39,285 bases of DNA from Clostridia bacterium (lineage in GTDB: Bacteria; Bacillota; Clostridia; Oscillospirales; QAKW01): NCBI GenBank assembly GCA_017937065.1, contig JAGBEI010000030.1:1-39285 (forward strand), in the 5' to 3' direction. Below, in pieces: positions 17,147 through 24,650 of the stretch (its first letter is position 1; every line of letters begins with the position of its first letter). A model generated the notes under the pieces. The model was given only the letters and a program-made list of their open reading frames with translations, did not search any database and had not been told where the DNA came from. Made by a program: the position numbers and the translations under genes.

Positions 17147-17821
17147 GTGGGTATCAGTCTGCAAAACCAAGCGGTAATATTTCTTTTCGCGGTATGCGCG
17201 GGAGCGTTAATCAGTCTGATTTTTGACGTGTTCAGGGTGCTTCGTATCGCCCTGCCCCACGGCGTTATCGCCACAGCTCTGGAGGACTTATTGTTCTCAC
17301 TCTGCACACTTGCCGTTATTCTTATGTTTCTTATGACATTCAATAACGGTGTTTTTCGCATGTATATCGCGGTCGGAATGGCGCTGGGCTTTACGCTTTG
17401 TCACTATACACTCGGCGCCCTTATTGTGCTCCAAGCACGTCTGATAGTTAAAATACTGACAGTCGTTATCAGAATAATCCTCACTCCTTTCAGATTTATT
17501 CTCAGGCTAATTTGTAAATTTTTCAGAAAAACGGGCTTATTTTTCAAAAAACCCTTTATTTTTTTGAAAAAGCGCTGTATTATATTATTGAATGGTATCT
17601 TTTCAAGGCTGAGAAAGGCAGGAGGTATAACAAAGCGTGGCAAGAACAAAAAAAACAAGCCTGATAATCAAAATAGTTCTCGTTTTAGCAATAGTGTACC
17701 TTCTCTACGTGTTTATCGGTCTTCAGATAAAAATAAACGCAAAAAAGCAGCAGATAAACGAATACGACGAAAAAATAGGCGAAATCACTTCGGAAAACGA
17801 ACGTCTGGCAGGTATTCTTGA
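17147..17821 (+). CDS. yabQ: Spore cortex biosynthesis protein YabQ
   Basis: This membrane protein of 224 codons starts at GTG 17147. The first 90 residues match YabQ, with LQNQAVIFLFAVCAGALISLIFDVFRVLR leading into further hydrophobic helices. A basic amphipathic region with repeated FKK/FRK follows. YabQ localises to forespore membranes and is required for cortex formation in B. subtilis. The frame runs 185 nt into divIC in another phase. The last 61 residues are a Lys/Arg/Ser/Asn-rich tail that may be non-conserved. There is no clear ribosome binding site, so translation is probably coupled to yabP. Poly-T and poly-A runs near 17520-17570 make a frameshift possible. Confidence 0.82.
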   Translation: MGISLQNQAVIFLFAVCAGALISLIFDVFRVLRIALPHGVIATALEDLLFSLCTLAVILMFLMTFNNGVFRMYIAVGMALGFTLCHYTLGALIVLQARLIVKILTVVIRIILTPFRFILRLICKFFRKTGLFFKKPFIFLKKRCIILLNGIFSRLRKAGGITKRGKNKKNKPDNQNSSRFSNSVPSLRVYRSSDKNKRKKAADKRIRRKNRRNHFGKRTSGRYS

Positions 17822-17915
17822 CGCCGAAATCGACGAGGAATATGTAGAAAAAGTTGCACGCGATATGGGGTATGTAAACCAGGACGAAAAGGTATACGAA
17901 AGTATTACCGATTAA
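17637..17915 (+). CDS. divIC: Septum formation initiator, DivIC/FtsB family
   Basis: This 92-residue bitopic membrane protein has a short basic N-terminus, one transmembrane helix (about residues 9-28) and then a coiled coil (about 32-60). The C-terminal segment EEYVEKVARDMGYVNQDEKVYE is typical of the family. It joins FtsL and DivIB at the division septum. The start is GTG at 17637, with AGGAGG at 17620-17625. A later start would delete the membrane helix. The yabP-yabQ-divIC order is conserved in endospore formers. Confidence 0.92.
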   Translation: MARTKKTSLIIKIVLVLAIVYLLYVFIGLQIKINAKKQQINEYDEKIGEITSENERLAGILDAEIDEEYVEKVARDMGYVNQDEKVYESITD

Positions 17916-17925
17916 AAAAATAAGC

Positions 17926-17949
17926 AGCCGCGGATAAGCCGCGGCTTTA
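17926..17949 (+). terminator. Rho-independent terminator after divIC
   Basis: An 8-bp GC-rich stem, AGCCGCGG (17926-17933) with CCGCGGCT (17939-17946), is followed by a short T run. Confidence 0.85.
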
Positions 17950-18006
17950 TTTATGTCAAAACCTTTAATAATATATTTGATTTTTATAAAAAATGGTAAA
18001 TCCGCC

Positions 18007-18035
18007 TTTATTTTTTTGTGATTATATGCTATACT
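18007..18035 (+). promoter_or_regulatory. Candidate promoter of hpf
   Basis: TTTATT (18007-18012) and TATACT (18030-18035) are 17 nt apart. Between it and the start lies a small inverted repeat, GATAAG-N5-CTTATC (18045-18061), in the leader. The -35 match is weak. Confidence 0.45.
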
Positions 18036-18086
18036 ATTATCAAAGATAAGTTATTCTTATCAAATTTAAAACGGAGGCAAAAAATT

Positions 18087-18608
18087 ATGAAAACTGTATT
18101 CAATCTGAGAAAAGTCGAAGTATCGGAGCAGGACAAGGGAATTATCGACAAAAAGCTGACGCGGCTCGACAAATTTTTCAGTGCCGACGCTATTGCGACA
18201 ATTACTGTGTCTAAGACCAGAGAAAATATGAACGTAGAAGTTACAGTATCGGAAAAGGGCATGTATTTTCGCGCAGAGCGCACGGATAAAAGCGTGACTG
18301 CCTGTGTAGACGAAATAATAGACCTGCTTACAAGGCAGATTCGCAAAAATAAAACAAGGCTGGAAAAGCGGCTCTATCAGGGCGTTTCAATGAATTTTGA
18401 CAACGAATTTGTCGATGAAGACGTATATGATATAATCAAGCACAAAAAGGTTTATTTAAAGCCGATGGACGCCGAAGAGGCTATACTTGAAATGAACATG
18501 CTCGGACATACATTCTTCATGTTTCTTGACGAAGCAAGCGGCAAGGTCTGCGTTGTATACAAACGTAAAGACGGCGATTACGGTCTGCTTGAATCGGAAA
18601 TGCTGTAA
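18087..18608 (+). CDS. hpf: Ribosome hibernation promoting factor, long form
   Basis: This 173-residue protein has the two-domain layout of long HPF. The N-terminal beta-alpha domain (about 1-95) occupies the tRNA/mRNA channel of the 30S subunit. The C-terminal domain (about 115-173, with IIKHKKVYLKPMDAEEAILEMNMLGHTFFMF) dimerises to form 100S ribosomes. CGGAGG 9-10 nt upstream sets the start at 18087; the in-frame extension to 18018 overlaps the promoter region. It is a single gene. Confidence 0.95.
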   Translation: MKTVFNLRKVEVSEQDKGIIDKKLTRLDKFFSADAIATITVSKTRENMNVEVTVSEKGMYFRAERTDKSVTACVDEIIDLLTRQIRKNKTRLEKRLYQGVSMNFDNEFVDEDVYDIIKHKKVYLKPMDAEEAILEMNMLGHTFFMFLDEASGKVCVVYKRKDGDYGLLESEML

Positions 18609-18619
18609 TACCTAAAAAA

Positions 18620-18647
18620 ATCGGTCCTGACAAACGTCAGGACCGAT
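18620..18647. terminator. Hairpin after hpf
   Basis: A perfect 12-bp stem ATCGGTCCTGAC (18620-18631) with its complement (18636-18647) and an AAAC loop follows the hpf stop. There is an A7 tract on the 5' side but no T run on the 3' side. It therefore looks like a terminator for the minus strand, although no minus gene points at it; it may still slow plus-strand transcription. Confidence 0.6.
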
Positions 18648-18698
18648 GATAATGTAATTGACATGTCACACAATTATGCAAATAAAAAGGAAAATTCT

Positions 18699-19457
18699 AT
18701 GAAAACATTTTACAAGGACAATCTTTTTGTCACCATCGCCGATACGGACATTCAAATGGGTGAAATCGCCGCAAATGATATTTGTCAAACCATTAAGGAA
18801 ATGATTTCCGCACGCTCCGAGCTGAACATAATTTTTGCTGCTGCCCCCTCACAAAATACAACTTTAGACGCATTGATAACCAAGGATATTCCATGGGAAC
18901 GCATCAATGCTTTTCATATGGATGAGTACATAGGTCTGCCTATCGGATCTCCGGCTGCTTTCCGTTGTTATCTTAAAGACCGCCTGTTTTCCAAAGTTCC
19001 CTTTCGCTCCGTTCATTATATCGACGCATTTTCCAACGATAAAGACGCCGAGTGCCTCCGTTACAGTAAGCTATTGACCGATTACCCTGTCGATATTGTA
19101 ATTCTCGGCATCGGAGAAAACGGACACCTCGCCTTCAATGATCCTCCGGTTGCAGATTTTAACGATCCTGTATCAGTCAAAGCAGTGCTGTTGGATGACA
19201 TCTGTCGTATGCAGCAAGTACATGACGGCTGCTTCACCGATATCTCACAGGTTCCGCATTATGCGCTGACCCTTACCATTCCTGCATTAATGGCGGCAAA
19301 ACACATGTTCTGTGTTGTACCCTATACCACAAAAGCAATGGCAGTACGGGAACTGCTTACGACGGAGCATATTGACGAGCGTTTCCCTGCATCCGCATTG
19401 CGAACACACACCGGAGCCAGACTTTACTGTGAACAAGAAAGTGCTTCGCTTCTGTGA
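18699..19457 (+). CDS. nagB: Glucosamine-6-phosphate deaminase family protein
   Basis: This 252-residue NagB-type sugar-phosphate isomerase/deaminase converts glucosamine 6-phosphate to fructose 6-phosphate and ammonia. Motifs are FHMDEYIGLP (D75) and GIGENGHLAFNDPP (137-150). Relative to E. coli catalytic residues D141, H143 and E148, this protein has N141, H143 and D148. Asn at the first is common in Gram-positive enzymes as far as I recall; Asp at the last is a conservative change. ATG 18699 follows AAGGA by 7 nt. The stop overlaps the nagA GTG by 4 nt, so the pair is coupled. A related phospho-sugar as substrate is possible. Confidence 0.88.
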   Translation: MKTFYKDNLFVTIADTDIQMGEIAANDICQTIKEMISARSELNIIFAAAPSQNTTLDALITKDIPWERINAFHMDEYIGLPIGSPAAFRCYLKDRLFSKVPFRSVHYIDAFSNDKDAECLRYSKLLTDYPVDIVILGIGENGHLAFNDPPVADFNDPVSVKAVLLDDICRMQQVHDGCFTDISQVPHYALTLTIPALMAAKHMFCVVPYTTKAMAVRELLTTEHIDERFPASALRTHTGARLYCEQESASLL

Positions 19458-20578
19458 TTACTCGGTTTAAATGTAAAAAAATCATATTGCCCGATACCGT
19501 TGCTTCAGGATATGTATACATTTCCAACGGACGTATTCGCTTTATCGGCAACGAAGAGCTTCCGTACAACACAGAGGTCGACTGCGGAGAAAACTATCTT
19601 TCTCCGGGCTTTATTGATTTGCATGTGCACGGCGGTGCAGGCTATGACTTTGGGAGCTGCAGTGCTGAAGAAGCGCAGCTTGCAGCTGCGTATCACCTCT
19701 CTCATGGGACTACAACCTTACTCCCAACATTAGCGGCAGCGCCTTTGCCGACTTTGGCAAAATCAATAGAACGGCTCCGTCCGTGGCTTGACACAACGCC
19801 CGGAGTTCATTTGGAGGGACCATACTTTTCAAAGAAACAATGCGGCGCACAAAATACTGACTTTATTACTGCACCTAATCCAAAAGAATATCAGGATTTT
19901 CTTCAAGTGTACGGAGCACATATTTGCCGTTGGAGTTACGCACCCGAATTGGATGACGGCAGCTTTTGCAAGGCATTGATTTCCAATGAGATCATACCAT
20001 CCGCCGGACACAGTGACGCCGTCGGTTCAGATATAGATCTGGCTTACCGCTGCGGTCTGCGCCTGATTACCCATCTGTATTCCTGCACTTCCACCATCAC
20101 CCGATTAAACGGTTACCGCAGAATCGGAATAATTGAAAGCGCCTTTTTACATGATGATATTTCGGTAGAATTGATTGCAGACGGTGCTCATCTGCCGGAT
20201 CAACTGCTTCAGATGACTCTTAAAATCAAGGGCAGAGAGCACATAGCCCTGATTACGGATGCCTTGAGCGTAACAGGATCTTCCGACAAAACGGGCATAC
20301 TGAACGGTACGCCCTATATTATAGAGGACAATGTCTGTAAGCTGCCCGACCGTTCCGCGTTTGCAGGCAGTATTGCCACTGCCGATCGGTTGGTCCGCAA
20401 CTGTATGAATGCCGGAATTTCCCTTGTGGACAGTGTATATATGATGTCAACAACTCCCGCTGCACTGCTGAATTTACATAAAGGCCGCATTGCACCCGGT
20501 ATGGATGCCGATCTTTTGATTTTTGATTCCGATATCCGCATTAAAGCAGTATATCTTAAAGGACAGAAAGAGATGTGA
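19454..20578 (+). CDS. nagA: N-acetylglucosamine-6-phosphate deacetylase
   Basis: This 374-residue amidohydrolase-superfamily enzyme deacetylates GlcNAc-6-phosphate, feeding NagB. The metal-site pattern is visible: PGFIDLHVHGGAG with H57 and H59, the GVHLEGPYF glutamate, SAGHSDA and ITHLYS histidines, and the catalytic aspartate in LITDAL. IADGAHLP is the substrate loop. The start is GTG 19454, overlapping the nagB stop as GTGA. No transporter or repressor gene adjoins, so sugar uptake must be encoded elsewhere. Confidence 0.93.
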   Translation: MITRFKCKKIILPDTVASGYVYISNGRIRFIGNEELPYNTEVDCGENYLSPGFIDLHVHGGAGYDFGSCSAEEAQLAAAYHLSHGTTTLLPTLAAAPLPTLAKSIERLRPWLDTTPGVHLEGPYFSKKQCGAQNTDFITAPNPKEYQDFLQVYGAHICRWSYAPELDDGSFCKALISNEIIPSAGHSDAVGSDIDLAYRCGLRLITHLYSCTSTITRLNGYRRIGIIESAFLHDDISVELIADGAHLPDQLLQMTLKIKGREHIALITDALSVTGSSDKTGILNGTPYIIEDNVCKLPDRSAFAGSIATADRLVRNCMNAGISLVDSVYMMSTTPAALLNLHKGRIAPGMDADLLIFDSDIRIKAVYLKGQKEM

Positions 20579-20619
20579 AAATTTTTTTATCAGACAATGT
20601 CATTAACTGTCCGCAGCAG

Positions 20620-20664
20620 GCGTGAGAATCTGTTCCTTAAAGGATATTACAGATTTTCACACGC
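20620..20664 (+). repeat. 45-nt imperfect inverted repeat after nagA
   Basis: GCGTGAGAATCTGT (20620-20633) faces ACAGATTTTCACACGC (20649-20664), with one G-T pair and a 2-nt insertion. The spacer holds a smaller TCCTT/AAGGA hairpin. It follows the nagA stop by about 40 nt. A TTTT run comes 6 nt later, so it may be the nagA terminator or a processed 3' element. Confidence 0.55.
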
Positions 20665-20683
20665 ATATGGTTTTAATGTTTAA

Positions 20684-20724
20684 AAAAGAGTCAATCAAAT
20701 TGTTTTTGATTGACTCTTTTGTTA
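20684..20724. terminator. Bidirectional terminator between nagBA and the germination operon
   Basis: A 16-bp stem (AAAAGAGTCAATCAAA at 20684-20699, complement at 20705-20720) has T-rich tails on both strands. It separates convergent nagA (plus) and the gerAB-like gene (minus). Confidence 0.88.
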
Positions 20725-20754
20725 TTTAAAAGCATATTTCATTGATTTTTAAGG

Positions 20755-21702
20755 TCAAGAACGATTTTTCTTATTTTTAACACACAGCGAAAGTGCGGGA
20801 GCCAGAAGCCCGAACAGCACCGAAAGCACGGCGGCGGCATAAAAAATACCCGAAAACAGAGTAAGAAGCACAGAAACAGCAAAAAGACCGAGCAGCACAA
20901 ACACCGCGTATTTTGTATTGAAAATATCGAGTGCGGTTTTTACCGCAATACCCGCTTTTACTGCGTTTAATATAAAAAACGCACATATACCGAGTATTTC
21001 AAAGCTGTTTAAAAACGACGTTATAAATGTAGACCGCCACAGAGTCATCCACGGCATGCTGCTGTCGTTGAAAATCCTGTTTGTAAGCACCGAGACGGCA
21101 AGCACAGTCATTACCGCACCGTAAATGTGCGCTGCCGCGCCGCCGCAAAACATCATCAGCGGCTTTCCCTTCAATAGCGGAAGTACAATCGCAACATCAA
21201 ACACGGAAAATGCAGTCAGCAGCAGTAAAAGCTTTCGGTCGGGCGCGTCAAAATGCGGCATTTCAAAGCCTGTGCGCAGTACACACAAAAACATCAGAAC
21301 AAGCAGCACGCCAAAGCCTATTGCAGCCGTAATAAATGATACCGAAACCGCACCGTCACGGTTTGACATGCCGTAGAAAACGGCAAATAATCCTGTCAGC
21401 AGTACTATAAGCGGATAAAAGGATTTATCCATCACACCGCCGTCCGTTATAAGTGACGCTGACAAAGTAACAGACACTGCGGCACAGATAACGCAGTACA
21501 GTCCGACCGACACGCCGAGCACACGGCTGCCGGCATAATTTCCACCGCCTTTTGAAAGCACAAACGCACAGTACAGAATAAACAACGCCGCCGCTGCCAA
21601 GGTCACAAGGCTTGTTGCAAGGTTGACTCTGTACAAAAGACAAACCGACAGTCCGCCCGCACAAACACAGAATGCAGGACCTGTCTCCGTTATTTTATGC
21701 AT
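20755..21702 (-). CDS. Spore germination GerAB-type permease subunit (divergent)
   Basis: This 315-residue, very hydrophobic protein has about ten predicted membrane helices and a short basic C-terminus. I assign it as the B subunit of a GerA-type germinant receptor. The grounds are topology, size (slightly under the usual 360) and position as third gene after GerA- and GerC-like genes; I cannot see a strong sequence signature. The start at 21702 (ATGCATAA) overlaps the end of the previous gene by 8 nt. Upstream in-frame codons to 21744 lie inside that gene. In known receptors this subunit binds the germinant in the inner spore membrane. Confidence 0.72.
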   Translation of the reverse strand: MHKITETGPAFCVCAGGLSVCLLYRVNLATSLVTLAAAALFILYCAFVLSKGGGNYAGSRVLGVSVGLYCVICAAVSVTLSASLITDGGVMDKSFYPLIVLLTGLFAVFYGMSNRDGAVSVSFITAAIGFGVLLVLMFLCVLRTGFEMPHFDAPDRKLLLLLTAFSVFDVAIVLPLLKGKPLMMFCGGAAAHIYGAVMTVLAVSVLTNRIFNDSSMPWMTLWRSTFITSFLNSFEILGICAFFILNAVKAGIAVKTALDIFNTKYAVFVLLGLFAVSVLLTLFSGIFYAAAVLSVLFGLLAPALSLCVKNKKNRS

Positions 21703-22285
21703 TATCCGCCACCGCCTTTGAAGGTGTTTCCTCCTCGGAAACAATTATCATCTGACCGCCCTTGAGGTATTCCGTAACCTTTGGAAGCGGCATACCCTGC
21801 TCCGCACAGAAACGGCTTACCTTTTTTGCCATTGCAAGACTTTTTGCACGGGAATTTTCATCGTCTTTTCCGGCGCTTAGAGTATCGGCTGCCCTACCCT
21901 GACTGTACACCGCGACGGCACGCAAATTTACGCCGTCCTTTAGAAAATACTCATAAAGCTCCGCTTTGCCGCGTGCATTTTCTCCGATAAGGTACAGCTG
22001 ATTGCCGCCGGTATATAAAATATTCGCACTGCGTCTGCCGGCATCCTCGAATGCACTGTCAAGTGTATCCCCTTTACCCTCTATATAAATACTGCTGCTT
22101 CCGAAATCATTATCGACGGACGGCATACATATTTCACAGGTTACAAGCCATTGATTTTTTTCAAAATCCACCCCGATTCCGCTCACGACATCATAATCCG
22201 AAATTTCTGAAAAGCTGCCAAGGCAGGTGAATACTATTATAAGCAGGGCGTACAGCGCAGCAGCCGCCGTATTTAATACTCTCAT
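21695..22285 (-). CDS. GerC-family germination protein, N-terminal domain only
   Basis: This 196-residue protein matches the N-terminal half of GerAC/GerKC. It has a hydrophobic signal, then SEISDYDVVSGIGVDFE, a GDTLDSAFEDAGRRSANILY segment and GGNQLYLIGENARGK, ending with a NLRAVAVYSQGRAADTL block. Normal GerAC proteins have about 370-400 residues with a second, C-terminal domain, which is absent. The lipobox is poor (VFTC, C21), so lipidation is uncertain. Its ATG overlaps the GerA stop (ATGA) and its stop overlaps the next gene. The frame is thus cleanly embedded in the operon rather than obviously broken. Confidence 0.82.
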   Translation of the reverse strand: MRVLNTAAAALYALLIIVFTCLGSFSEISDYDVVSGIGVDFEKNQWLVTCEICMPSVDNDFGSSSIYIEGKGDTLDSAFEDAGRRSANILYTGGNQLYLIGENARGKAELYEYFLKDGVNLRAVAVYSQGRAADTLSAGKDDENSRAKSLAMAKKVSRFCAEQGMPLPKVTEYLKGGQMIIVSEEETPSKAVADNA

Positions 22286-23727
22286 ACTCTCCCCTGCCTT
22301 TTGATATTGTTTGAAAACTTATGCTGGCGATAGTTCATTTTGTAAATCGGAGCACGGAAAAACGTGTCACTCCTGCCATGCTGAGAGATAGGCGAGCTTA
22401 CATACATTATCGGAACTCCGAGCGACGACATATTATAAAGCAGCAAAATAAAAAGCGAAAATCCCAAAAGCACGCCCGCAATTCCTGCACACGCTCCAAG
22501 AGCTATAAGAGCGGCGCGCACATAGAAAACAGCTCCCTTGAGGTCATACACCATAAGCCCCATAACACCCGAAAAGGCAACCACTATAACCATAGGCGCG
22601 GATACAAGCTTTGCATCGACCGCCGACTGTCCGAGAACTATTGCTCCGACAATATTCAGTGCAAGCCCAATACTGGACGGCATACGCGCACCCGTTTCCC
22701 GCAAAACCTCAAATACCGCAAACAACAGCACAATCTCAAGAACCGACGCTATGGGAACGCCGTTCTGTGAAGCACTTATACTGTACAGCCACTCGGGCGG
22801 AAGCAGAGCCTGGTGATGAATTATTGTGGCAATATACAGCGCAGGCAGCAGAAAGGAAATATAAAATCCGAGCAGACGCAGAATACGTCCGATGTTTGCA
22901 TAATAGCAGTTCAGATAATAATCGTCAGGCGTTTGGAAATTTTCAATAAACAGATGCGGAAGCGTAACCGCAGTCGGAGAACCGTTTAAAATAATGCCTA
23001 TTCTGCCCTCCATCAGCTTTGCCGCAAACACATCAGGTCGGTTTGTTTTGCCATATGTCTTAATAAATGAACTTTTATTGTCACGTATCATTTCAGCTAT
23101 ATAATTGGTATCGCCTATATAGTCTGTATCCATTTCCCTCAGACGGGATTTTACCCGCTCGACAAGCTCAGGGCGGACAATTCCGTCAATATAGCATACA
23201 CAAAATTTAGAATTGCTCTGTCTGCCGCTTTGCATAAACTCGTTTTTGAGATTATTGCTCATTATTTTTCTTTTGACAAGCGACAGATTTGTCATTATAT
23301 TTTCATTGAAGCCCTCAGACGGACCGGTAATTGTCATTTCGCTCTCGGGTGCGTCAATGCCGCGCTGAGCCATACCCTTTGTATCAATTATTATTACCTG
23401 AGGGTTATTTCCTATCAGAACCGCACAGTCACCCGAGGCAAGGCTTATCATTGCCGCGCCTGCATCAGGCTGAAGCTCGGTGCTGTGCGCGCAGATACCC
23501 TCGCGTTCGGCGGTCTCTATATCGGCAGAAAGTCTCATCTTTGAAAGCGGTGCAATAACGTCACGGTCAACCACATCGTTGCTCACCATACAGTTTACTA
23601 CGGCAACAGCTATCTTCAGCTTAGGATTATGTTCATTCTTAATATTCTTAATCGTAAAAGTATCGTCTCTGTCAAATGCATTTTCAAGCAGCTTGACATT
23701 TCTTTCAAAATCGTTATAAAAATTCAA
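22282..23727 (-). CDS. Spore germination protein GerA/GerKA family (A subunit)
   Basis: This 481-residue protein of the GerA/SpoVAF family has a soluble N-terminal half and about five membrane helices from residue 285 on. The family signature is GPSEGFNENIMTNLSLVKRKI (about 135-155), and EGRIGIILNGSPTAVTLPHLF (240-260) precedes the membrane region. The start is TTG at 23727 with AAAGGA 9 nt upstream; I see no better ATG. It is the first gene of the receptor operon, expected in the forespore and inner spore membrane. The order A-C-B occurs in gerK-type operons. Confidence 0.92.
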   Translation of the reverse strand: MNFYNDFERNVKLLENAFDRDDTFTIKNIKNEHNPKLKIAVAVVNCMVSNDVVDRDVIAPLSKMRLSADIETAEREGICAHSTELQPDAGAAMISLASGDCAVLIGNNPQVIIIDTKGMAQRGIDAPESEMTITGPSEGFNENIMTNLSLVKRKIMSNNLKNEFMQSGRQSNSKFCVCYIDGIVRPELVERVKSRLREMDTDYIGDTNYIAEMIRDNKSSFIKTYGKTNRPDVFAAKLMEGRIGIILNGSPTAVTLPHLFIENFQTPDDYYLNCYYANIGRILRLLGFYISFLLPALYIATIIHHQALLPPEWLYSISASQNGVPIASVLEIVLLFAVFEVLRETGARMPSSIGLALNIVGAIVLGQSAVDAKLVSAPMVIVVAFSGVMGLMVYDLKGAVFYVRAALIALGACAGIAGVLLGFSLFILLLYNMSSLGVPIMYVSSPISQHGRSDTFFRAPIYKMNYRQHKFSNNIKRQGRV

Positions 23728-23831
23728 AAAAATCTTTCCTTTACCCTTTTTATTTATTATTGTCAGGAAAAAACGAAAAATTATAGATTTTTAAAAACGA
23801 ACATGCTATAATCGTAGCGGAGGTGACAGCA

Positions 23832-24551
23832 ATGATTAAAGTTACAATCTGGAATGAATTTATACATGAAAAAACAAAACCACTGCCTGCCCGGCACTAT
23901 CCGAACGGAATACATAACGCAATAAAAGAATTTTTGGACGCAGACGGAAGGTTTGAAGTAAAGACTGCCGCACTGGAGGGTGAAAACTGCGGCATAACAA
24001 AAGAGCTGCTTGACAACACCGACGTTCTGTTGTGGTGGGGACACGTCGCACATGACAGGGTGTCAGACGAAGCGGCAGAGCTTGTGCACAATGCCGTGCT
24101 TTCAGGCATGGGGTTTATCGCTCTTCATTCGGCGCATCATTCAAAGCCGTTTCGCAGACTGATGGGAACCACATGCAATCTAAGCTGGCGTGAGGACGGA
24201 GACATGGAACGTATATGGGTAATCAAGCCGTCTCATCCGATAGCACAGGGCATTGACAGATATTTTGAGATAGAGCACGAGGAAACATATGCCGAACCGT
24301 TTGATATCCCCGAGCCTGACGAGCTTGTTTTCGGCGGATGGTACAGCGGCGGTGAGATTTTCCGTTCCGGCTGCTGCTTTTACAGAGGAAACGGAAAAAT
24401 ATTCTATTTCCAGCCCGGTCATGAGACAGTGCCTGTATTCAAAAATGAAAATGTTCAGACTGTTATCAAAAATGCCATATGCTGGGCAGCGCCCACGGCT
24501 CGCTTTGAAATCAAGTGTTCGCACATAAAAAAGATAGGCAGTGAAGAATAA
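23832..24551 (+). CDS. ThuA-like protein (trehalose utilization family)
   Basis: This 239-residue protein of the ThuA/class I glutamine amidotransferase-like fold has N-terminal IKVTIWNEFIHE. TDVLLWWGHVAHDRVSD, then GFIALHSAHHSKPFRRLMG and the WREDGDMERIWVIKPSHPIAQGI block are characteristic. The GHETVPVFKNENVQTVIKNAI ending is also typical. Its biochemical function is unsettled; ThuA is linked to disaccharide oxidation in rhizobia, and many relatives sit beside glycosidases, as here. GGAGG at 23819-23823 fixes the start at 23832. It has a candidate TATAAT at 23807-23812 and converges on the glycosidase gene. Confidence 0.9.
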   Translation: MIKVTIWNEFIHEKTKPLPARHYPNGIHNAIKEFLDADGRFEVKTAALEGENCGITKELLDNTDVLLWWGHVAHDRVSDEAAELVHNAVLSGMGFIALHSAHHSKPFRRLMGTTCNLSWREDGDMERIWVIKPSHPIAQGIDRYFEIEHEETYAEPFDIPEPDELVFGGWYSGGEIFRSGCCFYRGNGKIFYFQPGHETVPVFKNENVQTVIKNAICWAAPTARFEIKCSHIKKIGSEE

Positions 24552-24578
24552 GGGGCAAAGACACTTTTACAAAAAAAT

Positions 24579-24620
24579 TAACGACGGCAGGGAAAGCATT
24601 CCATGCCGTCGTTATATTTT
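24579..24620. terminator. Bidirectional terminator between the ThuA-like and glycosidase genes
   Basis: An 11-bp stem, TAACGACGGCA (24579-24589) with TGCCGTCGTTA (24604-24614), has a TATTTT tail on plus. On minus the T run comes from the A7 at 24571-24577. Confidence 0.85.
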
Positions 24621-24650
24621 ACTTAAAATGAAAGGTTTTTCCGGGCGCTT

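Noticed and set aside
18699..20578. Horizontal acquisition of nagBA
   Set aside because: The codon choice looked slightly different by eye, but a quick look at arginine codons was inconclusive and there are no mobile-element remnants nearby.
23728..23831. Sigma-G promoter for the germination operon
   Set aside because: A GCATG and a CTATAAT-like element exist on the minus strand, but the spacing and the -10 match are poor, so I do not call it.
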